In this document: one piece after another, positions 57,326-64,000 of the stretch
How positions within the stretch are numbered: the first letter of the stretch is position 1
Layout: each line of letters starts with the position of its first letter
DNA from: Pseudonocardia terrae
Lineage (GTDB): Bacteria > Actinomycetota > Actinomycetes > Mycobacteriales > Pseudonocardiaceae
Assembly (NCBI RefSeq): GCF_021343995.1
Contig: NZ_JAJTTE010000024.1
Coordinates: 41,887 to 105,886 of the forward strand
Length of the DNA: 64,000 bases
Direction of reading: 5' to 3'
Made by a program: the position numbers and the translations under genes
The notes under the pieces: generated by a model
Seen by the model: the letters and a program-made list of their open reading frames with translations, nothing else
Told to the model about the DNA's origin: nothing
The model's database searches: none

Positions 57326-58714
57326 TCAGGTACGCGCCTGCTTGACCCGCTCGTAGCGGGCGAGCGCCTCCTGGCGCTCGGCCTTGTGGTCGACGATCGG
57401 CTCCGGATACCCCGCCGGGACGCCGTCGGCCAGCGCCCACGGTTGATGCACGGCCTTGCCCTCGATCCCGCGCAGCTCGGGCACGTACCTGCGCACGTAG
57501 TCACCGTTCGGGTCGAACTTCTCCCCCTGCGTGACCGGGTTGAACACCCGGAAGTACGGCGATGCGTCCGTCCCGCTGCCGGCAGTCCACTGCCAGCCGT
57601 GCTGGTTGGAGGCCAGGTCGCCGTCGACCAGCAGCTGCATGAAGTGCCGCGCGCCCCACCACCACGGCAGGTGCAGGTCCTTCACCAGGAACGACGCCAC
57701 CACCATCCGCAGCCGGTTGTGCATCCACGCCTCGGCGCGCAGCTGGCGCATCCCGGCGTCGACGATCGGGAAGCCGGTGCGGCCCGCCTTCCAGGCCTCG
57801 AAGGCCTCCTGCGCCGTTCGGCCCGAGGCGAGCGGGAGGGCGTCGAAGGCGCGGTCGTAGTTCTTCCGCGCGGAGTCGGGCCGCCGGAACAGGACGTCCG
57901 CGTAGAACTCCCGCCAGGCGATCTCGGTGCGGTAGGTGTCGGCGCTCGCGGACCGCCTGCGGGCGAGGTCGGCGAGCAGCGTGCGCGGGTGGACGCAGCC
58001 GTACTTCAGGTACACCGACATCCGCGAGGTGCCGGGCCTGTCCGGGCGGTTGCGGTCGTCGCCGTAGTGGTCCACGCCGTCGTCGAGGAAGTCCGCCCAG
58101 GTCCGCAGGGCCGCCTGCTCGCCGGGCTCGGGGAGCTCGGCCTCGACCGGGACGTCGTCGGGGATCCGCACCGCCCACGGCCCGCCCTTGTCGTCCGCGG
58201 GGTCCGTCCAGGACACGGTCGCGGCGGAGGTGTCGGCGGGGGCGCGCCAGCCGTGGTCGGTCCACGCGCGGCGGAAGGGGGTGAACACGCGGAAGGACTC
58301 GCCGTCGGCCTTGCGGACCCGTCCGGGCGCGACGGCGTAGGGCGAGCCGGTGCGCACGAGCTCGCGGCCGGCCTCGGCCAGGGCCTTCTCGACGGCCTCG
58401 TCGCGCCGGTGCCCGTACGGCCCGAAGTCCGCCGCGACGTGGACCGCGCCGGCACCGACGGCCTCGGCGATGCGCGGCACGACGTCGGCCGGGTCGCCCT
58501 CGACCACGAGCAGCCTCCCGCCGAGGGCGGCGTCGAGCTCGCGAAGGCAGCCGTGGAGGAAGTTCAGCCGCGCCCCGCCGCTCGGCCGGACCAGGGCGGG
58601 ATCGAGCACGAAGAGCGCGAGCGCCTCGTCCGAGGAGCCGGCCGCGGCGAGGAAGGTGGGCTGGTCCCCGACGCGCAGGTCACGCCGGAACCAGACGACG
58701 GAGCGCTCGGGCAT
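57326..58714 (-). CDS. phr: Deoxyribodipyrimidine photolyase
   Basis: The 462-residue photolyase has an antenna-domain N-terminus (SVVWFRRDLRVGDQPTFLAA), EIAWREFYADVLF and the FAD-binding core WKAGRTGFPIVDAGMRQL, WMHNRLRMVVASFLVKDL and DGDLASNQHGWQWTAGSGTD. It repairs cyclobutane pyrimidine dimers with blue light. Length is normal for class I CPD photolyases. A -10-like TAGCGT ends 6 nt before the ATG, suggesting a leaderless mRNA. Confidence 0.92.
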   Translation of the reverse strand: MPERSVVWFRRDLRVGDQPTFLAAAGSSDEALALFVLDPALVRPSGGARLNFLHGCLRELDAALGGRLLVVEGDPADVVPRIAEAVGAGAVHVAADFGPYGHRRDEAVEKALAEAGRELVRTGSPYAVAPGRVRKADGESFRVFTPFRRAWTDHGWRAPADTSAATVSWTDPADDKGGPWAVRIPDDVPVEAELPEPGEQAALRTWADFLDDGVDHYGDDRNRPDRPGTSRMSVYLKYGCVHPRTLLADLARRRSASADTYRTEIAWREFYADVLFRRPDSARKNYDRAFDALPLASGRTAQEAFEAWKAGRTGFPIVDAGMRQLRAEAWMHNRLRMVVASFLVKDLHLPWWWGARHFMQLLVDGDLASNQHGWQWTAGSGTDASPYFRVFNPVTQGEKFDPNGDYVRRYVPELRGIEGKAVHQPWALADGVPAGYPEPIVDHKAERQEALARYERVKQART

Positions 58715-58720
58715 GCGCCG

Positions 58721-58726
58721 ACGCTA
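58721..58726 (-). promoter_or_regulatory. -10-like hexamer TAGCGT for leaderless phr mRNA
   Basis: On the minus strand CTAGCGTCGG lies with its hexamer ending 6 nt before the phr ATG at 58714. The gltA terminator is just upstream, so phr needs its own promoter here. Confidence 0.5.
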
Positions 58727-58774
58727 GCGGCGGCCCGGGGAACCCGCGCGCCGAACGCACGGCCTCCGGATGCA

Positions 58775-58806
58775 CGAACGACCCTGCCGGACGACAGGGC
58801 CGTTCG
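58775..58806 (-). terminator. Hairpin terminator of gltA
   Basis: CGAACGACCCTG at 58775-58786 pairs with CAGGGCCGTTCG at 58795-58806 with one mismatch and an 8-nt loop. It follows the gltA stop by 14 nt and precedes the phr promoter. Confidence 0.75.
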
Positions 58807-58820
58807 CGCGCCGGAAAGGG

Positions 58821-60128
58821 TCAGCGGGAGGACATCTCCGTGTAGTCCCGCTCGGGGGCGCCGATGTAGAGCTGGCGCGGACGACCGATCTTGTTCTGCG
58901 GGTCGGCCATCATCTCCCGCCAGTGCGCGATCCAGCCGGGAAGCCGGCCGAGCGCGAAGAGGACCGTGAACATCTTGGTCGGGAAGCCCATGGCCCGGTA
59001 GATCACGCCGGTGTAGAAGTCGACGTTCGGGTACAGCTTGCGCTCGACGAAGTAGTCGTCGGCGAGGGCCTTCTCCTCGAGCCTCATCGCGATGTCGAGC
59101 AGCGGGTCGGTCACGCCGAGGGCCTTGAGCACCTCGTCGGCGTTCTGCTTGACGATCTTCGCGCGCGGGTCGTAGTTCTTGTAGACCCGGTGCCCGAAGC
59201 CCATCAGCTTCGCGCCCTTCTCCTTGTTCTTGACGCGCTCGACGAAGGCGTCGACGTTGCCGTCCTCGACCTCCTGGATGCGGGTGAGCATCTCGAGGAC
59301 CGCCTGGTTCGCCCCGCCGTGCAGCGGGCCGAACAGGGCGTTCACGCCGGCGGAGATCGACGCGAACAGGTTGGCCTGCGACGAGCCGACGAGCCGGACC
59401 GTCGACGTCGAACAGTTCTGCTCGTGGTCGGCGTGCAGGATCAGCAGCGTGTCGACGGCCTTGGCCATCACCGGGTCGACCTCGTACGGCTCGGCCGGGA
59501 ACCCGAACGTCATGCGCAGGAAGTTCTCGACGAGGCCCATGGAGTTGTCCGGGTAGAGGAACGGCTGGCCGACGGACTTCTTGTAGGCGTAGGCCGCGAT
59601 GGTGAAGACCTTCGCCATCAGGCGGACCGTGGACAGCTCGACGGCCGCGTCGTCGAACGGGTCCAGCGCGTCCTGGTAGAAGGTCGACAGCGCCGAGACC
59701 GCCGACGACAGGACCGGCATCGGGTGCGCGTCACGCGGGAAGCCGTCGAAGAACCCCTTGAGGTCCTCGTGCAGCAGGGTGTGCCGGCTGATGTCGGTGG
59801 TGAACCTGTCGAGCTGCGCCTGGGTGGGCAGCTCGCCGTAGATCAGCAGGTAGCTGACCTCGAGGAAGGTCGACCGCTCGGCGAGCTGGTCGATCGGGTA
59901 CCCGCGGTACCGGAGGATGCCGGCGTCGCCGTCGATGTAGGTGATCGCGGAGGCGCAGGCGGCCGTGCTGGTGAAGCCGGGGTCGAAGGTCGTCATCCCG
60001 GTCTTCGCGAGGAGCTTGCTGACGTCGACTGCCGAAGCACCCTCCGTCGGCGCCTTGATCGGCATCTCGTGCTCGCCGCCCGGGTACGTGAGGACAGCGG
60101 CGTCTGTTCCGGCGGACTCGTCAGCCAT
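58821..60128 (-). CDS. gltA: Citrate synthase (type II)
   Basis: The 435-residue enzyme of the TCA cycle condenses acetyl-CoA with oxaloacetate. Landmarks are ILRYRGYPIDQLAERSTFLE, the active-site His in LILHADHEQNCSTSTVRLVG, GPLHGGANQAVLEML and MGFGHRVYKNYDPRAKI, with Asp in NVDFYTGVIYRAMG. The length is that of large Gram-negative/actinobacterial enzymes. The ATG at 60128 follows GAGAGGGAACC; a TAGCGT promoter hexamer lies 43 nt upstream. A hairpin terminator follows. Confidence 0.95.
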   Translation of the reverse strand: MADESAGTDAAVLTYPGGEHEMPIKAPTEGASAVDVSKLLAKTGMTTFDPGFTSTAACASAITYIDGDAGILRYRGYPIDQLAERSTFLEVSYLLIYGELPTQAQLDRFTTDISRHTLLHEDLKGFFDGFPRDAHPMPVLSSAVSALSTFYQDALDPFDDAAVELSTVRLMAKVFTIAAYAYKKSVGQPFLYPDNSMGLVENFLRMTFGFPAEPYEVDPVMAKAVDTLLILHADHEQNCSTSTVRLVGSSQANLFASISAGVNALFGPLHGGANQAVLEMLTRIQEVEDGNVDAFVERVKNKEKGAKLMGFGHRVYKNYDPRAKIVKQNADEVLKALGVTDPLLDIAMRLEEKALADDYFVERKLYPNVDFYTGVIYRAMGFPTKMFTVLFALGRLPGWIAHWREMMADPQNKIGRPRQLYIGAPERDYTEMSSR

Positions 60129-60171
60129 GTGGAGGTTCCCTCTCACACTCGTTTCTTCTGCGTTGGACGCC

Positions 60172-60177
60172 ACGCTA
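60172..60177 (-). promoter_or_regulatory. -10-like hexamer TAGCGT of gltA
   Basis: On the minus strand CTAGCGTGGCG lies 43 nt before the gltA start, in the same context as before mimR and the MHS transporter. The leader of about 36 nt contains a ribosome-binding site. Confidence 0.45.
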
Positions 60178-60322
60178 GTGCGCCACGGCGCATCCGTACC
60201 GTTCGACGGATCCGCGTCACGTCCCGAGGCGGTAAGGATCACTCCGCAGGACGGTTCTTACGGTGCGGGGTCCATGGTGGTCCCCCGAGGGCAGGACGGC
60301 ATCCCCTGGCCCTCACCCGACG

Positions 60323-61870
60323 TCACCGGCGGGTGTCGAGCGGCACGCGATAGTCCCAGAACTCGCGGAACCGGAACACCACCGCGACGGTCACGACCAC
60401 GACGGCGACCCCGCCGATCCACGCGGCCGTCCCGGGCCCGACGGCCGCGGCCGCCGCACCGTGCCAGATGTCGGCCAGCCGGGGCCCACCGGCCACGACC
60501 ACCGCGAACACTCCCTGCATCCGTCCGCGCATCTCGTCCGTGGCCACGGACTGCAGGATCGAGTTCCGGTACACCGAGCTCACCAGGTCGCCCGCCCCGG
60601 CGACCGCCAGCGCGATCACCGCGACCCACAGCGAGGAGGTGAGCCCGAAGAAGGCGACGCCGACGCCCCAGACGCAGATCGCCACGGTGACCGCGACGCC
60701 CTGCCGGGACACCCGCTGCAGCCAGCCGGAGAACACCCCGCCCACGACCATCCCGATCGGGATCGCCGCGAACAGGACGCCCAGCGCGAAGCCGCCGCCC
60801 GGCGGGTCGCCGAACACGGTCTGGCTGATCTCGGGGAACACCACGCGCGGCATGCCGAAGCCCATCGCGATGATGTCGACCAGGAACGAGACGAGCAGGA
60901 TCTTGTGCAGGGCGGCGTAGCGGAAGCCGTCGACGATCTGCCGCAGGCCCGCCTTCGCGCGATCCCCGGTCGCCTGCGGGGGCACCGCGGGCAGCCGGAA
61001 CGTGGCCCAGAGCGTGGCCAGCAGGAAGATCGCGTCGAGCAGGTAGAGCGTGCCCAGCCCGACGACCGGGATCAGCACGCCCGCCAGCAGCGGCCCGACG
61101 ATCGCGCCGAGCTGCACGACGGTCATGTTCAGCGCGTTCGCCGCGGGGAGCTGGGCCGCGGGAATCAGGCGCGGGATCACGGCGGCCCGTGCCGGTTGGT
61201 TCATCGCGAGCATCGACGACTGCAGCGCGAACAGCACCAGCACGACCCAGACGTTGCCGACCCCGCTCGCCGCGACCACCCACAGCGCGAGCGAGGTGAT
61301 CGCGATGCCGGTGCCGGTCAGCAGCAGCATCCGGCGACGGTCGACGGCGTCGGCGATCGCGCCGCCCCACAGCCCGAAGATCACCAGCGGGACCAGGCCG
61401 AACGCACCCGTCAGGCCGACGTAGGCCGACGAGTCCGTGAGCGCGTAGATCTGGGTCGGCACGGCGACGACCGACATCTGCGCGCCGATCGTGGTGACGA
61501 CCCCGGCCATCCACAACCGCCGGTAGGACGGTGTCTGCAGAGGTGTGGTGTCGGCGAAGGTGTTCCGCGCCACGCCGGCCAGCCGGGTGCGCAGGGTGCG
61601 CCCCTCCGGCAGCCGGGCCGTGGTCGCATCGGGGTCCACGGGGACCCGGCGGGTGTCGCCCCCGGCCCGGACCTGCCGGGTGAGTGCGTCCGGGCCCGTG
61701 GTCAGGCGCTCGGTGCTCGCGTCGGCGGGGCCGGGCGCCGGCACGGTGAGCGGGTCCGCCCGGGGATCGTGGGCCGGACGGGTGGGCGGCTCCGGCGCCG
61801 ACCGCGGGGGCTCGGCGGGCAGCGGATCCGTGGGCTGGTCCGGGCCCGATCCCGGACGGGGACGACTCAC
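60323..61870 (-). CDS. MFS transporter with long N-terminal tail (DHA3/EntS-like)
   Basis: The 515-residue product is, after a disordered Pro/Ala/Asp-rich tail of about 105 residues, a twelve-helix MFS protein. Landmarks are LQTPSYRRLWMAGVVTTIGA, WGGAIADAVDRRRMLLLTGT and QPARAAVIPRLIPAAQLPAA, characteristic of the EntS/DHA3-like exporters. Substrate unknown; siderophore export is the role of the best-known relatives, but no siderophore genes are nearby. The start is set at GTG 61870; the tail makes other starts possible, for example near 61560. Confidence 0.8.
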   Translation of the reverse strand: MSRPRPGSGPDQPTDPLPAEPPRSAPEPPTRPAHDPRADPLTVPAPGPADASTERLTTGPDALTRQVRAGGDTRRVPVDPDATTARLPEGRTLRTRLAGVARNTFADTTPLQTPSYRRLWMAGVVTTIGAQMSVVAVPTQIYALTDSSAYVGLTGAFGLVPLVIFGLWGGAIADAVDRRRMLLLTGTGIAITSLALWVVAASGVGNVWVVLVLFALQSSMLAMNQPARAAVIPRLIPAAQLPAANALNMTVVQLGAIVGPLLAGVLIPVVGLGTLYLLDAIFLLATLWATFRLPAVPPQATGDRAKAGLRQIVDGFRYAALHKILLVSFLVDIIAMGFGMPRVVFPEISQTVFGDPPGGGFALGVLFAAIPIGMVVGGVFSGWLQRVSRQGVAVTVAICVWGVGVAFFGLTSSLWVAVIALAVAGAGDLVSSVYRNSILQSVATDEMRGRMQGVFAVVVAGGPRLADIWHGAAAAAVGPGTAAWIGGVAVVVVTVAVVFRFREFWDYRVPLDTRR

Positions 61871-61952
61871 GTTTCCACAGGTACCACGCCCGCCCGGCGG
61901 CGCAGACGGCCCGGGGCGCGCCGAACCGGACACTCGGGCGTGAACCGGGCGG

Positions 61953-62606
61953 CTACGGCGCCAGCCGCACGACCTTCCACGTCCGCGAGTCGCGGTCGCC
62001 CACGAACCGGAGCCGGTCGTGCATCCGGTTGGTACGGCCCTGCCAGAACTCGACCTCGTCCGGCACGATCCGCCAGCCGCCCCAGTGCGGTGGCCGCGGG
62101 ATCGCCTCGGTGTCGGCGAACCGGCGTTCGGCGGAGGTCAGGGCGTCGTCGAGCACGCCCCGGTCGCTGACCACGACGGACTGGGCCGACGCCCACGCGC
62201 CGAGCTGCGAGCCACGGGGCCTGGTCGCCCAGTAGGCGTCGGCCTCGGCGTAGCTGGTCTGCTGGACCAGACCGCGGACGTGCACCTGACGCTGCAACGC
62301 GTACCAGGGGAAGGTCGCCGACGCCTCGTGCGACTGGCGCAGATCGCGGCTCTTGGCGGAGGTGAAGTTGGTGTAGAAGACCACGCCGCGCTCGTCGAGC
62401 CCCTTGCACAGCACGGTGCGCGACGACGGGCGGCCGTCCGGGTCCGCCGTGGCCAGCACCATCGCGTTGGGCTCGGGGACACCGGCCTCGCCGGCCTCGG
62501 CCAGCCAGCGCGCCAGCTGCTCGTGCCAGGTCGGGGCGAGCTGGTCGACGTCGAAACCTCCGGCGTCGTAGTCGACCCGCATGGTGGCGAGCGTCAGTTC
62601 GGTCAT
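61953..62606 (-). CDS. pdxH: Pyridoxamine 5'-phosphate oxidase
   Basis: The 217-residue FMN enzyme makes pyridoxal 5'-phosphate. It shows the full PdxH pattern: DPDGRPSSRTVLCKGLDERG, VFYTNFTSAKSRDL and SYAEADAYWATRPRGSQLGA, with the C-terminal EFWQGRTNRMHDRLRF and RTWKVVRLAP. This contrasts with the PPOX-like protein at 26273-26803, which lacks these. ATG at 62606. Divergent from the second citrate synthase, an adjacency also seen in other actinobacteria. Confidence 0.93.
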   Translation of the reverse strand: MTELTLATMRVDYDAGGFDVDQLAPTWHEQLARWLAEAGEAGVPEPNAMVLATADPDGRPSSRTVLCKGLDERGVVFYTNFTSAKSRDLRQSHEASATFPWYALQRQVHVRGLVQQTSYAEADAYWATRPRGSQLGAWASAQSVVVSDRGVLDDALTSAERRFADTEAIPRPPHWGGWRIVPDEVEFWQGRTNRMHDRLRFVGDRDSRTWKVVRLAP

Positions 62607-62834
62607 GCGCACCTCCTCGTGGACCCCCGACGGTAGGTGGGCGCCCCCGCCGCCCGACACCCTCCGTTCGGGTCCGGTGACCGATCACACCTGAGCAGTC
62701 CGTTGTGCTCCTGCGCTGGTGAGAGGCAGGGTGACAGCGACCACGCGCGCGGACCCGCGCGCAGCAGGGACACCGGCCGACGGCGCCACCCGGCGACGGC
62801 TGCCGGTGTGCACCGACACGTGAGGAGAACCCCG

Positions 62835-63965
62835 GTGTCCGAGGACCACCCTGTTCCCCCGCCCCCGCCCGGCTTCAAGTCCGGTCTCGAAGGGCACGTC
62901 GCCTTCCGGACCGAGATCGCCGAGCCCGACAAGGACGGCGGCGCGCTGCGGTACCGGGGCGTCGACATCGAGGACCTGGTCGGCCAGGTCACCTTCGGCA
63001 ACGTCTGGGCGCTGCTGGTCGACGGCCGGTTCGGGCCGGGCCTGCCGCCCGCCGAGCCCTTCCCGATCCCGGTCCACACCGGCGACGTCCGCGTCGACGT
63101 GCAGGCCGCGCTGGCCATGCTCGCCCCGCACTGGGGCTACCAGCCGCTGCTCGACACCCCGGTCGAGGAGGCCCGCGAGCAGCTCGCCCGGGCATCGGTG
63201 ATGGCGCTGTCCTACGTCGCCCAGTCCGCGCGCGGCATCGGCATCCCGGCCGTGCCGCAGTCCCGCGTCGACCAGGCGAAGACGATCACCGAGCGGTTCA
63301 TGGTCCGCTGGAAGGGCGACCCGGACCCCGCCCACGTCAAGGCGATCGACGCCTACTGGGTCTCCGCCGCCGAGCACGGCATGAACGCCTCCACCTTCAC
63401 CGCGCGCGTCATTGCGTCCACCGGCGCCGACGTCGCGGCCTCGCTGTCCGGCGCGATCGGCGCCATGTCCGGCCCGCTGCACGGCGGCGCCCCGGCGCGC
63501 GTGCTGCCGATGATCGCCGAGGTCGAGCGGACCGGGGACCCCGAGGCGCTGGTCAAGGGGATTCTCGACCGCAAGGAGAAGCTCATGGGCTTCGGGCACC
63601 GGGTCTACCGGGCCGAGGACCCGCGGGCCCGCGTGCTGCGCCGGACCTGCCAGGAGCTGAACGCGCCCCGCTACGAGGTGGCCGCCGCGCTGGAGCAGGC
63701 CGCGCTCCGGATCCTGCGCGAGCGTCGTCCCGACCACCCGATCGAGACGAACGTCGAGTTCTGGGCCGCGGTCGTCCTGGACTTCGCCCAGGTCCCGCCG
63801 CACATGATGCCGGCAATGTTCACCAGCGCCCGGACCGCGGGCTGGTCGGCGCACATCCTGGAGCAGAAGCGGGAGAACAAGCTGGTCCGCCCGTCGGCCC
63901 AGTACATCGGCCCGGGCCCGCGCAAGCCGCAGGACGTCGAGGGCTTCGACCTGCTGGTCCACTGA
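62835..63965 (+). CDS. Citrate synthase-like protein (second paralogue, citrate synthase 2)
   Basis: This 376-residue citrate synthase family enzyme is shorter and different from gltA. Landmarks are GALRYRGVDIEDLVGQVTFG, SAAEHGMNASTFTARVIAS (active-site His), SGPLHGGAPARVLPMI, EKLMGFGHRVYRAEDPRARV and NVEFWAAVVLDFAQVP, where the usual catalytic Asp near the C-terminus is a Glu (VEFWA). This matches the citrate synthase 2 found beside pdxH in actinobacteria. It may act as citrate or methylcitrate synthase; sequence does not decide. GAGGAG precedes the GTG at 62835. Confidence 0.9.
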   Translation: MSEDHPVPPPPPGFKSGLEGHVAFRTEIAEPDKDGGALRYRGVDIEDLVGQVTFGNVWALLVDGRFGPGLPPAEPFPIPVHTGDVRVDVQAALAMLAPHWGYQPLLDTPVEEAREQLARASVMALSYVAQSARGIGIPAVPQSRVDQAKTITERFMVRWKGDPDPAHVKAIDAYWVSAAEHGMNASTFTARVIASTGADVAASLSGAIGAMSGPLHGGAPARVLPMIAEVERTGDPEALVKGILDRKEKLMGFGHRVYRAEDPRARVLRRTCQELNAPRYEVAAALEQAALRILRERRPDHPIETNVEFWAAVVLDFAQVPPHMMPAMFTSARTAGWSAHILEQKRENKLVRPSAQYIGPGPRKPQDVEGFDLLVH

Positions 63966-64000
63966 GCCGAGCCCCCGGGAGCGGCGGGGGGCGCCGGGGG

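Overview
The window is very high-GC DNA (roughly three quarters G+C) with GTG and ATG starts, many 4-base stop/start overlaps, mycothiol-linked genes, an ANTAR regulator, GH15, SCO6745-family and sunset-domain proteins, and a group-5 soluble di-iron monooxygenase. This points to a chromosomal segment of an actinobacterium of the Pseudonocardiaceae type (Pseudonocardia-like). No rRNA, tRNA, CRISPR array, insertion sequence or phage block was seen.

Layout. 1-3.3 kb: a flavin-based membrane electron-transfer operon (membrane anchor, ferric-reductase-like flavoprotein, FMN-binding protein, ApbE flavin transferase) behind a PhoP-like box. 3.4-8.8 kb: a seven-gene Mrp/Mbh-type cation antiporter module on the minus strand with a membrane protein at its end. 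8.8-15.9 kb: assorted genes including an oxidoreductase, an acetyltransferase, a decayed PepSY gene, a YtrA-type GntR/ABC operon, an ANTAR regulator and DedA. 16-19.5 kb: fadA-fadB beta-oxidation genes, divergent from a MerR regulator. 20.4-26.8 kb: a K+ channel, small membrane proteins, GH15, a MerR regulator, and clpP behind a ClgR-like box. 26.8-31.8 kb: a cyclohexanecarboxylate-type ring-cleavage operon (aliA, badH, aliB, badI) with a divergent TetR. 31.8-33.2 kb: a two-gene unit with a histidine-rich protein and a dynamin-like protein that lacks the GTPase domain. 33.3-41.1 kb: fumarylacetoacetase, two frameshifted genes, an FDXHR protein, the mycothiol formaldehyde dehydrogenase plus its metallo-beta-lactamase partner, MFS, mtnA, and a tandem GGCT protein. 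41.3-52.5 kb: an MHS transporter, an amidohydrolase behind three evenly spaced palindromes, and the complete mimABCD monooxygenase operon with its dedicated GroEL and divergent activator MimR. 52.5-64 kb: SCO6745 protein, RCK-pore-RCK channel, a broken MFS gene, a sunset-domain protein, photolyase, two citrate synthases, an MFS transporter and pdxH.

How the genes fit together. The catabolic theme is strong. The monooxygenase would hydroxylate small hydrocarbons, ketones, ethers or phenols. The mycothiol dehydrogenase/hydrolase pair removes formaldehyde. The ali/bad genes open alicyclic rings to pimeloyl-CoA, FadAB continue beta-oxidation, and two citrate synthases take up acetyl-CoA or propionyl-CoA.

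Most notable observations: (i) a GTPase-less dynamin-like protein encoded 19 nt downstream of a protein that is one third histidine; (ii) three 22-bp palindromes whose centres are exactly 41 bp apart; (iii) an Mrp module in Mbh order without the large MrpA; (iv) a badHI-type ring-cleavage operon in an apparently aerobic actinobacterium; (v) several genes with a -10-like hexamer 6-7 nt before the start codon, the signature of leaderless mRNAs. Four loci carry one-base homopolymer frameshifts that may be real decay or assembly error.
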